The translations under genes and the position numbers were made by a program. Positions 33,513-41,775 of a stretch of 64,000 nucleotides of DNA are shown piece by piece. The stretch lies in NCBI GenBank assembly GCA_964229355.1, contig CAXRDE010000019.1, positions 372,001-436,000 of the forward strand, read 5' to 3'. How positions within the stretch are numbered: position 1 is the stretch's first letter; each line of letters begins with the position of its first letter. The stretch comes from CAXRDE01 sp964229355. Its GTDB lineage: Bacteria; Cyanobacteriota; Sericytochromatia; UBA7694. The notes beneath the pieces were generated by a model. The model saw nothing but the letters and a program-made list of their open reading frames with translations, had not been told where the DNA came from and searched no databases.

Positions 33513-34499
33513 ATGAATACATCTTTTTCTGAACAACTCAATCTTGAATTGCCCCTCATTTGCGGGCCCATGTACCCTTGCAGTAACAAAGAACTGGTGG
33601 CTGCCGTTTCTCAACACGGTGCTCTGGGGGTGGTGCAACCCCTCTCTATGGTCTTTGTCTATGGCGATGACTTTCGTGAGGGGCTGCGTTGGATTCGCAG
33701 CCAGACGGATCGCCCCATTGGCATGAACGTGCTGATTGAAAAGTCTTCAAAGGTCTATGAAGAGCGTATGCGTCAATGGGTGGATATTGCCCTGGAAGAG
33801 GGAGTGAAGTTTTTCTTGACCTCTCTGGGTAATCCCCGGTGGGTGGTGGAAAAAGCCCATGCCCACGGGGCGTTGGTCTACCATGATGTGACCGAACGCA
33901 AATGGGCCCTGAAGGCTGTCGCCGCTGGTGTCGATGGTTTAATCTGTGTAAACAATCGCGCCGGGGGGCACGCTGGTGAACGCTCTGCGCGTCGTTTATT
34001 GGCAGATCTTAAGGATTTGGGCAAACCCCTGATCTGTGCCGGAGGCGTGGGCAGCCCTGAGGAGTTTAAGGCGATGTTAGCGCTGGGCTATGACGGTGTG
34101 CAAATGGGAACCCGTTTTATTGCCTCCACGGAGTGCGCTGCCCACGGGGACTACAAGCAAGCGGTGGTAGACGCCAAAGCCGAAGATATTATGTTAACGG
34201 ATCGTCTTTCGGGCACGCCCTGTGCTGTGATTCAGACCCCTTCGGTGGCCAAAATGCGTTTGGAAACCCATCCCGTGGAACGGTTTTTGTTAAAAAATCG
34301 CCGTACCAAATACCTGATGCGTACGCTTTACGCCCTGAGTTCGGTCTGGAAGCTCAAACAGGCGTCGCAAAAGGGCCTTTCGTATAAAGATGTGTGGCAA
34401 GCAGGCAAAAGTGTTGAGCATATTCATCAGGTGCAGCCTGTGGCTGAGATTCTGGCTGAGTACAAAGCTGCCCTGGCTCAGGACCGCCTCACGGTTTAA
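33513..34499 (+). CDS. Nitronate monooxygenase / 2-nitropropane dioxygenase-like FMN enzyme
   Basis: A 328-residue FMN TIM barrel. The N-terminal LPLICGPMYPCSNKELVAAVSQHGALG is the family start, IGMNVLIE, FLTSLGNP and VYHDV are the barrel strands, the substrate loop NNRAGGHAGERS holds the catalytic His, and CAGGVGSPEEFKAMLALGYDGVQMGTRFIAS is the FMN phosphate site. The family oxidises alkyl nitronates; some members act on other unsaturated substrates. Two in-frame ATGs exist (33504, 33513). A TATAAT at 33500-33505 overlaps the first and no ribosome site is visible, so a leaderless or near-leaderless message is possible. Its TAA is followed directly by the next GTG. Confidence 0.85.
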   Translation: MNTSFSEQLNLELPLICGPMYPCSNKELVAAVSQHGALGVVQPLSMVFVYGDDFREGLRWIRSQTDRPIGMNVLIEKSSKVYEERMRQWVDIALEEGVKFFLTSLGNPRWVVEKAHAHGALVYHDVTERKWALKAVAAGVDGLICVNNRAGGHAGERSARRLLADLKDLGKPLICAGGVGSPEEFKAMLALGYDGVQMGTRFIASTECAAHGDYKQAVVDAKAEDIMLTDRLSGTPCAVIQTPSVAKMRLETHPVERFLLKNRRTKYLMRTLYALSSVWKLKQASQKGLSYKDVWQAGKSVEHIHQVQPVAEILAEYKAALAQDRLTV

Positions 34500-35570
34500 G
34501 TGGAGCCGTTTCTTGTCCTCTTGATACTGGGGTGGTTACTGCGTCAGGGCTTGCAGCGCCAGGTGGAACGGGCCATTGCTCAGGACCATCTGGAGCGGGC
34601 TCTGGTCTGGGCCAGAGCATATGCCCTGTTATGCCCCACGCCCTTCAGTTTGGTACAGTGGGGCAATCTGTTGGGGGATTTGCAAGCCTGGGAAGCCGCT
34701 CAGCATAAGTTTCGCTGGGCGCTGTGGCTGGGAGATAATCAGGGGGCTGTGCTGGGGTTGGGAACAGCTGCACTGGCGCTGGCCAGAACCCCGGAGCACA
34801 GTCAACAGGCCCATCGCTATTTTGCAACTTCCCAGGGACGCAATATACCGGAGATACAGACCCTAACGGTGACGCAAAATCCAGAAATGGATCGGGCCTA
34901 TTTGGCGCAATGTGCTGTGCAATACCTTCAGCAGGGTTGGGTTGTCCTGGATGATTTTTTAATACCCGAAACGGTCAATGCCTTGCACCAATGGTGCCAA
35001 CAGCCTGGATTATGGCGGCACAGCTACCCAGGGTATGAGGGGGCGCATTTAGATGATGGCCTTTCTCATCCTGCGATGTATGCCTTGGCTCAGCAATTGA
35101 TTGTCGGTTTACCCGGTATTTTTGCGAACCACTTGCTCATGTACGCCTGGGCTTTTCGTTACCATGCCAATCATCAGGGGGTGGCCCTTCATCATGACAG
35201 TGCCCATGTGAATGTGAATCTGTGGCTGACCCCCGATCGCTACAATAGCGATCCTCACACCGGTGGGCTTGTCTTGTACCCCGGTTCTCCCCCGGCGGCC
35301 TGGGATCTGGAACGCTACACCCTCAGCGCCGAGCAAATGGCGCAATGGATTCGCTCAGAAGCCCTGGAACCGGTGGTCATTCCTTACCGTCAGGGGCGCA
35401 TGGTTTTGTTTAACTCCCGGTTTTTACACCAAACCCAGGATTTTCAGTTTCAGTTGGCCCCCCATCAACGGCGCCTCAATCTGACTTTGCTCTTTGGGCG
35501 GCAACCTTTGCGTTATCATCCGCGACAGGTTTTGCCTGCATCGTTGTTTCAGCAGGGTTTACAGACCTAA
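34500..35570 (+). CDS. 2-oxoglutarate/Fe(II) oxygenase-like protein with helical N-terminus
   Basis: A 356-residue protein starting at GTG immediately after the preceding stop, hence co-translated. Residues 1-20 form a hydrophobic helix (membrane anchor, MEPFLVLLILGWLLRQGL) and 21-115 are TPR-like helices. From about 150 a double-stranded beta-helix fold begins (GWVVLDDFLIPETVNALHQW): iron ligands HHDSAHVNV (HxD), the GGLVLYPG turn, and the distal His with 2OG-binding Arg in SRFLHQTQDFQF and HQRRLNLTLLFG. This is the prolyl-hydroxylase-like superfamily. The substrate is unknown; the neighbouring flavin oxygenase suggests a shared oxidation step. Confidence 0.72.
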   Translation: MEPFLVLLILGWLLRQGLQRQVERAIAQDHLERALVWARAYALLCPTPFSLVQWGNLLGDLQAWEAAQHKFRWALWLGDNQGAVLGLGTAALALARTPEHSQQAHRYFATSQGRNIPEIQTLTVTQNPEMDRAYLAQCAVQYLQQGWVVLDDFLIPETVNALHQWCQQPGLWRHSYPGYEGAHLDDGLSHPAMYALAQQLIVGLPGIFANHLLMYAWAFRYHANHQGVALHHDSAHVNVNLWLTPDRYNSDPHTGGLVLYPGSPPAAWDLERYTLSAEQMAQWIRSEALEPVVIPYRQGRMVLFNSRFLHQTQDFQFQLAPHQRRLNLTLLFGRQPLRYHPRQVLPASLFQQGLQT

Positions 35571-35962
35571 GGGGTGGGAAGCAGTGCGCCCCCGGCCAGA
35601 CGAAACAAGCGTTGAAACAGCGCAGTGTCCATGCACTCGCTACCGTCAGCCAGTACCTGGCGTTCCGGCCCCAAACCATTGCCACCCCGTGCTCCGGGTG
35701 TGGTGTCAGACTGGGGCAATGGGTTTAAAAAGTGGACCCGATCAGAAGAGAGAGATTGCACAATGACCTGGTTATAGGTGTAGGTCTGGTCTCCGATTTG
35801 CTCGTACCACGGCAATTCCACATAGACGGCCTGAGCGGGTGTTGTGTGTAAAAATTCAGCCAATCTCTGGTAATCCAGGCACACTTCAAATTGGCCACCA
35901 TGCAGTTGCGCTTCCAATCGCCCCAGCTTATCTAAACGGCTTTTGAGGGCTTCTTGTGACAT
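35567..35962 (-). CDS. Small protein coupled to papain-like protease
   Basis: A 131-residue soluble acidic protein of no recognised family. It starts as MSQEALKSRLDKLGRLEAQL (helix), then ELPWYEQIGDQTYTYNQVIVQSLSSD and VHFLNPLPQ, a strand pattern reminiscent of the last strands of papain/C39 folds. It starts inside the protease stop (TAATG), so it is made in step with the protease. It could be an inhibitor, immunity-like partner or chaperone for it; nothing seen decides this. It overlaps the convergent oxygenase gene end by 4 bases. Confidence 0.65.
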   Translation of the reverse strand: MSQEALKSRLDKLGRLEAQLHGGQFEVCLDYQRLAEFLHTTPAQAVYVELPWYEQIGDQTYTYNQVIVQSLSSDRVHFLNPLPQSDTTPGARGGNGLGPERQVLADGSECMDTALFQRLFRLAGGALLPTP

Positions 35963-37164
35963 TAATGGGTCACCTCAGTGACGGTATTGGCCGGGGTCTG
36001 TTTGTCGTCCCAGCCCCAATCATCAATGCTGATGGCCGACTGTACATACTTTTTAAAGTCATCCACGGGCATGGTGTACTGTTCACCCCAGGTATTAATA
36101 ATGACCTGATCATTTTTCTTGTCAATGCCGGTCACCAGCACCGCATGACCTTTAAAGCTAATGACTGCTGAACGCCCTCGGGCCACTTCGTCCTCGACGT
36201 AGCTGTAGAGGCTGCTGCCTGAATACATACTGTCTACCTGATAATCTGCTCCCATGACTTCTCCCAGGGCATAATTGGTGTCATCGGAGTAAAGACCTGA
36301 ATAATCATTCCAAAAGCTTTCGTTTTTATCCGCTTTGCTGTTGTAGGTCTGATCCACCCCCACATTATTACCCAGGTCCATCAGTGCGTTTTGCATGATG
36401 CGAGCTGAAAAATTCCGGTTGTCATTGGTGTCGTCTTTCCAGGTGTCGTTCGGAGGCAGCGGGTCGCCACCGGTGGTGGTATAGGTTTTTCCCTCGCCCA
36501 ACTGGGTAAGCGCCTGGGCATAGGTGGTGGGTTTTTCAAGGGCCCATTTCATTTGGACGGCGGTGGCCGCGCAGGTGCCTTTGTTGGCCTGGTCAATGTT
36601 GGAGGGGTAGGCCATATCGCCTAAGGCGTTGCGCACCAGTTGTTTGGCATTAACACCGTCATCGGGTTGGTTGCGGCTTAAAAAGTCTTGAAGGGTTTTT
36701 GCTACCTTGTTGGCCGTGGCCAGGCCATGACGTTCTTTGATCTTTGCTAAATCCCGTAAAACATTGGCGTACTGTGCTCCCCCGACGCCTGTGGGAGCCA
36801 GTTGGTCTGAAAGCCCTTTGATGGCTTCTGCCCCTTTCCATTTATCGTCGACACCTAATTTTTGGCGTAAGACTTCTTGAGAAGCCAGACCCGGTGTGTC
36901 ATCGCCGGGGTCAGCATAGGCTTTGAGTGAGCTTTTGTAGGTCTTGGGCGTGGCATTGGGCTCATCGGGAAAACGCATCATATTGGGATCCACTTCAGCG
37001 GTCATCACCAGGTTAAATTGTGGATTGTCCTCAATCTTCATGCCGGGCAGCGGTACAAAATCTTTGGGTTTGATCTCCTGGGCGGGTGTTTCTTTCAGGC
37101 GATCAGTGATGCCCTGTAATGGGTTGTTTTGCACACCGGACGTGTTGCGTGAAATGGATGTCAT
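35962..37164 (-). CDS. Papain-like cysteine protease (C39-like)
   Basis: A 400-residue protein without a Sec signal. The N-terminal 190 residues are hydrophilic and not recognised (ITDRLKETPAQEIKPKDFVP). The protease part has the nucleophile in DQANKGTCAATAVQMKWAL (Gln-x5-Cys), the His in VISFKGHAVLVTGIDKK and the Asn in VIINTWGEQY, in the papain/C39 order Cys-His-Asn. ATG at 37164 with GAGGGG 9 bases before is preferred to GTG at 37197. The absence of a signal, the modular N-terminus and the tightly linked small partner are features of secreted effector or toxin proteases, but a cytosolic role is also possible. Confidence 0.75.
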   Translation of the reverse strand: MTSISRNTSGVQNNPLQGITDRLKETPAQEIKPKDFVPLPGMKIEDNPQFNLVMTAEVDPNMMRFPDEPNATPKTYKSSLKAYADPGDDTPGLASQEVLRQKLGVDDKWKGAEAIKGLSDQLAPTGVGGAQYANVLRDLAKIKERHGLATANKVAKTLQDFLSRNQPDDGVNAKQLVRNALGDMAYPSNIDQANKGTCAATAVQMKWALEKPTTYAQALTQLGEGKTYTTTGGDPLPPNDTWKDDTNDNRNFSARIMQNALMDLGNNVGVDQTYNSKADKNESFWNDYSGLYSDDTNYALGEVMGADYQVDSMYSGSSLYSYVEDEVARGRSAVISFKGHAVLVTGIDKKNDQVIINTWGEQYTMPVDDFKKYVQSAISIDDWGWDDKQTPANTVTEVTH

Positions 37165-37282
37165 TCTGGTTTTCCCCTCGATTTCGTATAAATTCACAAA
37201 AATAGCTTATTTACTGTATACCCTTCATCTCGGAGTTCAAAACAGAAGCTGATACAATGGAGAAAAACAAGGAGCTTAATTC

Positions 37283-37933
37283 ATGGATATATTTATTGAT
37301 ACCGCAAACATCGAGGAAATTAAAGAAGCTGCCAGCTGGGGCGTCATTGCCGGGGTGACCACCAACCCTTCACTCGTGGCCAAAGAAGGCCGTGATCACA
37401 AAGAAGTAATCGCTGAAATCACCCAAATTGTGGAAGGTCCTCTGAGTATTGAGACCGTGAGCTTAGATGCCGAAGGCATGATCAAAGAAGCCCATGAGTT
37501 TGTCACCTGGTCTCCCCATGCGGTGATTAAGGTTCCCATGACCGAAGAGGGCATTAAGGCCGTAAGCCAACTGTCTTCAGAAGGCATTAAAACCAATGTT
37601 ACCCTGGTATTTAGTGCCAATCAGGCGCTGCTGGCTGCTTTGGCCGGTGCGACCTACATCTCTCCCTTTGTGGGCCGTTTAGATGATATTGGTGAAGAAG
37701 GTATGGCGCTGATCGAAGAAATTCGCGAAGTGTACGACAATTATTTCTTTGATACCCAAATTTTGGCTGCGAGTATCCGTCACCCCCGTCACGTGACTTC
37801 AGCTGCCAAAGTGGGTGCTGATGTAGCCACCATTCCCTATAAGGTGCTGAAGCAAATGTTCAGTCACCCCCTCACCGACAGCGGTGTGGAAAAGTTCTTA
37901 AGCGACTGGGAAAAATATCAGAAAAATGTCTAA
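37283..37933 (+). CDS. tal: Transaldolase, short (TalC/FSA) type
   Basis: A 216-residue transaldolase of the short subfamily, joining the pentose phosphate pathway and glycolysis. MDIFIDTANIEEIKEA and GVIAGVTTNPSLVAKEG are the family's opening; the Schiff-base Lys is in HAVIKVPMTEEG; ISPFVGRLDDIGEEG binds the substrate; TQILAASIRHPRHV completes the barrel. It could act as fructose-6-phosphate aldolase instead; sequence alone does not decide. AAGGAGC lies 9 bases before the ATG; TACAAT at 37253-37258 is a likely -10. Its end overlaps the next gene by 8 bases. Confidence 0.93.
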   Translation: MDIFIDTANIEEIKEAASWGVIAGVTTNPSLVAKEGRDHKEVIAEITQIVEGPLSIETVSLDAEGMIKEAHEFVTWSPHAVIKVPMTEEGIKAVSQLSSEGIKTNVTLVFSANQALLAALAGATYISPFVGRLDDIGEEGMALIEEIREVYDNYFFDTQILAASIRHPRHVTSAAKVGADVATIPYKVLKQMFSHPLTDSGVEKFLSDWEKYQKNV

Positions 37934-38360
37934 GCTTTTTGCAAGCTTGAGTCTTGCCACCACCTTATGCTTAATGACCGGTTGTGATCAGTTGAAAACC
38001 ACCTGGCAACGCCCTGCCAAAGAAATGGAGCGCTTGCAGAAAGAAAACCGCAAACTGACCAAAGAAGTGGCCACTTTGCAGGACCGCATTGCGCAATCTG
38101 AGGCCGAAGGCATTATGAACAAGGTGTTGGTATCGCTTTACGATTTGCGTCATGCGCTAGAGAAATATGCCCAGGACAATGAAGGCAAGTACCCTTTAGC
38201 AGACAATATCACCGATTTGCAAACCCGTTTAAACCGCTATCTGCCCGAAAACTTTGAGGTAGAAGCGGTTTATATTGAACGGGTGCGCTCTCAACAGCGG
38301 GGCTATATCATGATCGCCAACGTCAAGGGGCGAGAAATTGTGGTGAGTAATCTGTTGTAA
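37926..38360 (+). CDS. Lipoprotein with coiled coil and pilin-like segment
   Basis: A 144-residue lipoprotein (CLMTGCDQL lipobox). Residues 30-60 form a heptad coiled coil (MERLQKENRKLTKEVATLQDR). Residues about 68-144 (LRHALEKYAQDNEGKYPLADN) resemble the start of the globular part of type II secretion pseudopilins (ALxxYxxDNGxYP), without the prepilin helix. The function is unknown. It overlaps the transaldolase gene and so shares its transcript, ending at the A/T hairpin 38366-38394. Confidence 0.72.
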   Translation: MSKLFASLSLATTLCLMTGCDQLKTTWQRPAKEMERLQKENRKLTKEVATLQDRIAQSEAEGIMNKVLVSLYDLRHALEKYAQDNEGKYPLADNITDLQTRLNRYLPENFEVEAVYIERVRSQQRGYIMIANVKGREIVVSNLL

Positions 38361-38365
38361 GGTGG

Positions 38366-38394
38366 ATTTCAAAAAAAACGCTTTTTTTTGAAAT
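38366..38394 (+). terminator. A/T-rich hairpin terminator
   Basis: A 13-bp stem ATTTCAAAAAAAA/TTTTTTTTGAAAT with a 3-base CGC loop, directly after the lipoprotein stop. The T-run is inside the stem, so either strand could be terminated. Confidence 0.55.
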
Positions 38395-38411
38395 TTGTGA
38401 TGCATGTCTAC

Positions 38412-38440
38412 TTGTGACACCTTAAAAAAGCGTGTAATAT
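38412..38440 (+). promoter_or_regulatory. Promoter for the tRNA cluster
   Basis: TTGTGA (38412-38417) and TAATAT (38435-38440), with a 17-base spacer, 67 bases before the first tRNA. Confidence 0.55.
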
Positions 38441-38507
38441 GTATCTCTGTGGCGCGCAAACGAATTTAACTTTTGCTTAAGCTTGAGTTAGGTTTAGCGT
38501 GAAGTTC

Positions 38508-38580
38508 GCCGATGTAGCTCAACTGGTAGAGCAACGGTTTTGTAAACCGTAGGTCGTAGGTTCGAGTCCTATCATCGGCA
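38508..38580 (+). tRNA. tRNA-Thr(UGU)
   Basis: A 73-base cloverleaf: acceptor arms GCCGATG/CATCGGC with discriminator A; anticodon stem ACGGT/ACCGT around the loop TTTGTAA (anticodon TGT); TTCGAGTCC in the T arm. CCA is not encoded. Confidence 0.95.
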
Positions 38581-38592
38581 CTGCCCAATCAT

Positions 38593-38675
38593 GGGAGAAT
38601 GGCCGAGTGGTTAAAGGCGGCAGACTGTAAATCTGCTCACGTTCGTGTACGCTGGTTCGAATCCAGCTTCTCCCA
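38593..38675 (+). tRNA. tRNA-Tyr(GUA)
   Basis: An 83-base class II tRNA: GGGAGAA/TTCTCCC acceptor with discriminator A, anticodon loop CTGTAAA with GTA, a long variable arm (CTCACGTTCGTGTACG region) and TTCGAATCC in the T arm. CCA is not encoded. Confidence 0.95.
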
Positions 38676-38680
38676 TACTT

Positions 38681-38752
<72 letters not shown>

Positions 38753-38818
38753 CTTTTTTATATCTATAAAATAGTAGCAGTACACGTACACACGACAATA
38801 AAGGAACTAAACAATAAC

Positions 38819-39418
38819 ATGACCCTAAGATACGCCGATAAGCTCGTCTTTGGTCTGCTGTTCTTTGCAGCGTTTCTCTTATTGATAAGCTTACTTCTTT
38901 TTAATCACGGTGAAGACCTGGCCTTCTTTATCTTGGCCATCACCATGATTCTCTCTGCAGTGGGCGTGGTCACCATCAAAGAAATTATACGCAGCGGCTT
39001 TTTAATGGCGCTGTGTTTTTTGTGTTTGGGGGGACTGTATATTGTCCTCAATGCCAGCTTTTTAGGTGCCGCACAAATCTTGATTTATACGGGTGCCGTG
39101 GCCATTCTTTTTGTCTTTGGCATCATGCTGACCCACAAAGGCGGTGCAGAAACACCTGAACACAGCTCTGAATTTAAATCGCTGTCCTTTATTTTTGTTT
39201 TTGTAGGGCTCTTTTTACTGATTGTTCGCGGCGTGTGGTTCGGAACCTGGAAGCTTGCTGAACAGGCAGCCAGTCAAGACATGGAGTCCATTGTGGTGAT
39301 TGGTCAGCAATTCTTTAGCACCTACTTACTGCCCTTTGAAATTGCCTCACTGATTTTGTTGATGGCGCTGATGGGGGCCATCTTGATTGCCCGCAAGGAG
39401 GACGTTCTCCATGAATGA
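38819..39418 (+). CDS. nuoJ: NADH-quinone oxidoreductase subunit J
   Basis: A 199-residue membrane subunit of complex I with five helices; it takes part in coupling electron transfer to proton pumping. The conserved TM3 segment is seen in FLGAAQILIYTGAVAILFVF (with the characteristic pi-bulge region), and the C-terminal helix LILLMALMGAILIARKE is typical. The open frame runs back into tRNA-Thr, but ATG at 38819 after AAAGGAAC is the family's start. It begins 66 bases after the tRNA; subunits A-I are not in the window. Confidence 0.93.
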   Translation: MTLRYADKLVFGLLFFAAFLLLISLLLFNHGEDLAFFILAITMILSAVGVVTIKEIIRSGFLMALCFLCLGGLYIVLNASFLGAAQILIYTGAVAILFVFGIMLTHKGGAETPEHSSEFKSLSFIFVFVGLFLLIVRGVWFGTWKLAEQAASQDMESIVVIGQQFFSTYLLPFEIASLILLMALMGAILIARKEDVLHE

Positions 39419-39764
39419 CGCATTACAGCAACCCGGGTTGATTCAACAAATTCTCGACGTATCGCTGGGTCACTATTTGGTGGCAGCAGCGCTTTTGTTC
39501 TGTATTGGGCTTTATGGGGTAACCACCTCACGCAATCTGATCAAAGTCTTGATGTCTATTGAGTTAATCTTAAATGCGGTAAATCTCAATTTTGTGGCCT
39601 TTTCAAAATACGTCACCCCCGAAACCTTAAACGGCCAGGTCGCGGCAATCTTTATTATGACGATTGCTGCCGCTGAAGCGGGCGTGGGTCTTGCGATTGC
39701 ACTCTCTATTTTTAGACATTTTAAAACGGTGGATATGGAAAAAATCCACCTGATGAAATGGTGA
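39411..39764 (+). CDS. nuoK: NADH-quinone oxidoreductase subunit K
   Basis: A 117-residue complex I membrane subunit (MrpC-like, three helices). The two buried Glu of the proton path are in LMSIELILNAVNLNFVAFS and IFIMTIAAAEAGVGLAIALS, as in E. coli NuoK. ATG at 39411 (AAGGAGG 9 bases upstream) overlaps the nuoJ end by 8 bases. Residues 1-17 (MNDALQQPGLIQQILDV) are a short extra N-terminus compared with usual NuoK. Confidence 0.95.
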   Translation: MNDALQQPGLIQQILDVSLGHYLVAAALLFCIGLYGVTTSRNLIKVLMSIELILNAVNLNFVAFSKYVTPETLNGQVAAIFIMTIAAAEAGVGLAIALSIFRHFKTVDMEKIHLMKW

Positions 39765-39768
39765 TGCC

Positions 39769-41775
39769 ATGCAATTGATCGCACAAAATGCCTGGCTGGT
39801 AGCTCTTTTTCCGCTACTGGCTTCTTTGCTTATTTTTTTGGCGGCCAGCGTTAATCGCGAAGCCAACCGCCTGGGGATGAGTCTGTCAATTCTTGGCACG
39901 GCCCTCTCTTTTCTCTGGTCCCTCGGTTTACTCGGCACCCGCTTAATGCAGCCCGATGTGGTCATGCAAGGCGCCATGCGCTGGCTGACGGCCGGTGAAT
40001 TTGATTTTCAGATTGGCTGGGCCGTGGATAATCTGACTGCCATGATGCTGGTGGTGGTGACTTTTATTAGTCTGCTGGTGCAAATTTACTCTGCAGAATA
40101 CATGGCCCACGATAAAGGAATCCCTCGTTACTACGGGGCCTTATCGCTGTTTACCTTTTCGATGCTGTTGTTGGTGTTGGCGGACAACCTCATGGTACTT
40201 TACGCCGGCTGGGAGCTTGTTGGGGTATCCTCTTACCTGCTGATTGGTTTTTATACCGAAAAACCCGCCGCGGGTGCAGCCGCTAAAAAAGCGTTTATTG
40301 TGAACCGTGTGGGTGACTTTGGTTTTTTGATTGGCATTATGATTCTGTTTTATATGACCGATGCCCTGGGTTTTTCAGCGGTGACCGAAGGCGTTCTGGC
40401 GGGTAAAGTACCCGGTATGACCCTGACCCTTGCTGCATTGCTCCTGTTCTTTGGCCCCATTGGTAAGTCGGCCCAGTTCCCCTTGCACGTGTGGCTCCCT
40501 GATGCCATGGAAGGCCCTACCCCTGTTTCTGCCCTGATTCACGCGGCCACCATGGTGGTTGCTGGCGTTTATATGGTAGCTAAACTGATGCCCATTTTTG
40601 CCAGTGCCACCACCCCGCTGTTTGGTTCGTTCCTGGTGCTGGATTTTATTGGACTCATTGGGGGCATTACCGCCATTTTGGCTGCAGCCATTGCGGTCAC
40701 CCAAAACGATATCAAGCGGGTTTTGGCCTATTCTACCGTCTCACAACTGGGCTTTATGATGATGGCGCTGGGCATGTACCAGCCTGTGATAGAAAACGAA
40801 GTGCTTGTTTCTATCGTGCCCCTGGGTTACACCGCTGCAATTTTTCACCTCTTTACCCATGCCTTTTTTAAAGCCATGTTATTCCTCTGTTCAGGTAGCG
40901 TGATTCATGCGGTTCACACCAACGATATGCAAAAAATGGGTGGCTTGCGCCAATGGATGCCGGTTACCGCTATCACCTGTTTGATTGGTACGGCTTCTAT
41001 TTCCGGTTTTCCCTTTATTACCGCCGGTTTCTGGAGCAAAGATGAATTGTTGCTGGCCATGTGGCAGGCGGGCTCACCTCTCTTTGGCTTGGCTGCCATT
41101 GCCGCTGTTCTCACGGCTTTTTACATGTTCCGTCTTTATTTTATGACCTTTGAAGGCGATTACCGCGGTGACTTGCCCGCTGAAAAAATTCATGAATCGG
41201 GTTGGGCCATGAAGGGCCCTCTGGTGATTTTGGCCATTCCGTCTATTTTCGCAGGATTCTTGGGCACACCCTACACCCCTGAAAACTTACATTTCAGCAG
41301 CTTTATTCACTACGTGGCTCCCCACGCCGCAGGGCATGGTGAGGGCCATGGGGCTGCACACCACAGCGGATTGGACCCTGTGGTATTTGGTGTGTCACTG
41401 TGTGTCTTTTTATTGGGTGCCGGTCTGGCCTATGCCATGTACCGTCGCAATCCGCTGCTCTCAGCCTCTGCGCTCGCAGAAAAGTTGGCGCCTTTGTATA
41501 AGGCCTCTTTGAACCGCTTCTATTTTGACGAGCTCTATATGCTGGGCGTGAAGTGGGGCATTTTGATGGTGGCTAAACTGTCGTACTTTGTCGATAAATT
41601 TATTATTGACGGTATGTTGGTTAATGGGGCTGGTTTATTGACCCTGGCCAGCAGTGAAACCCTGAAATATACCCAATCGGGTCGTATTCAAAATTATCTT
41701 CTGTCCGTTGTAGCACTGGTGGTCTTTTTACTGCTGGTGTTCTTCTGGTTGCCTTTTGGAAAGGTAATCCTCTAA
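39769..41775 (+). CDS. nuoL: NADH-quinone oxidoreductase subunit L
   Basis: A 668-residue antiporter-like subunit with about 15-16 helices and the long lateral helix at its C-terminus. Key features are the TM5 Glu in YAGWELVGVSSYLLIGFY, the Lys in FGPIGKSAQFPLHVWLPDAMEGPTPVSALIHAATMV and the TM12 region FWSKDELL. A His-rich loop (HAAGHGEGHGAAHHSGLD, about 525) lies between late helices and could bind metal. Its TAA overlaps the nuoM ATG (TAATG). Confidence 0.96.
   Translation: MQLIAQNAWLVALFPLLASLLIFLAASVNREANRLGMSLSILGTALSFLWSLGLLGTRLMQPDVVMQGAMRWLTAGEFDFQIGWAVDNLTAMMLVVVTFISLLVQIYSAEYMAHDKGIPRYYGALSLFTFSMLLLVLADNLMVLYAGWELVGVSSYLLIGFYTEKPAAGAAAKKAFIVNRVGDFGFLIGIMILFYMTDALGFSAVTEGVLAGKVPGMTLTLAALLLFFGPIGKSAQFPLHVWLPDAMEGPTPVSALIHAATMVVAGVYMVAKLMPIFASATTPLFGSFLVLDFIGLIGGITAILAAAIAVTQNDIKRVLAYSTVSQLGFMMMALGMYQPVIENEVLVSIVPLGYTAAIFHLFTHAFFKAMLFLCSGSVIHAVHTNDMQKMGGLRQWMPVTAITCLIGTASISGFPFITAGFWSKDELLLAMWQAGSPLFGLAAIAAVLTAFYMFRLYFMTFEGDYRGDLPAEKIHESGWAMKGPLVILAIPSIFAGFLGTPYTPENLHFSSFIHYVAPHAAGHGEGHGAAHHSGLDPVVFGVSLCVFLLGAGLAYAMYRRNPLLSASALAEKLAPLYKASLNRFYFDELYMLGVKWGILMVAKLSYFVDKFIIDGMLVNGAGLLTLASSETLKYTQSGRIQNYLLSVVALVVFLLLVFFWLPFGKVIL

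Noticed and set aside
36944..37252. 102-codon plus-strand frame opposite the papain-like protease start
   Set aside because: Antisense shadow; protein-like features belong to the minus strand.
38366..38394. A8/T8 hairpin as a recombination or attachment site next to tRNA genes
   Set aside because: No integrase, no repeat of tRNA ends and no foreign-looking genes nearby; a terminator is simpler.
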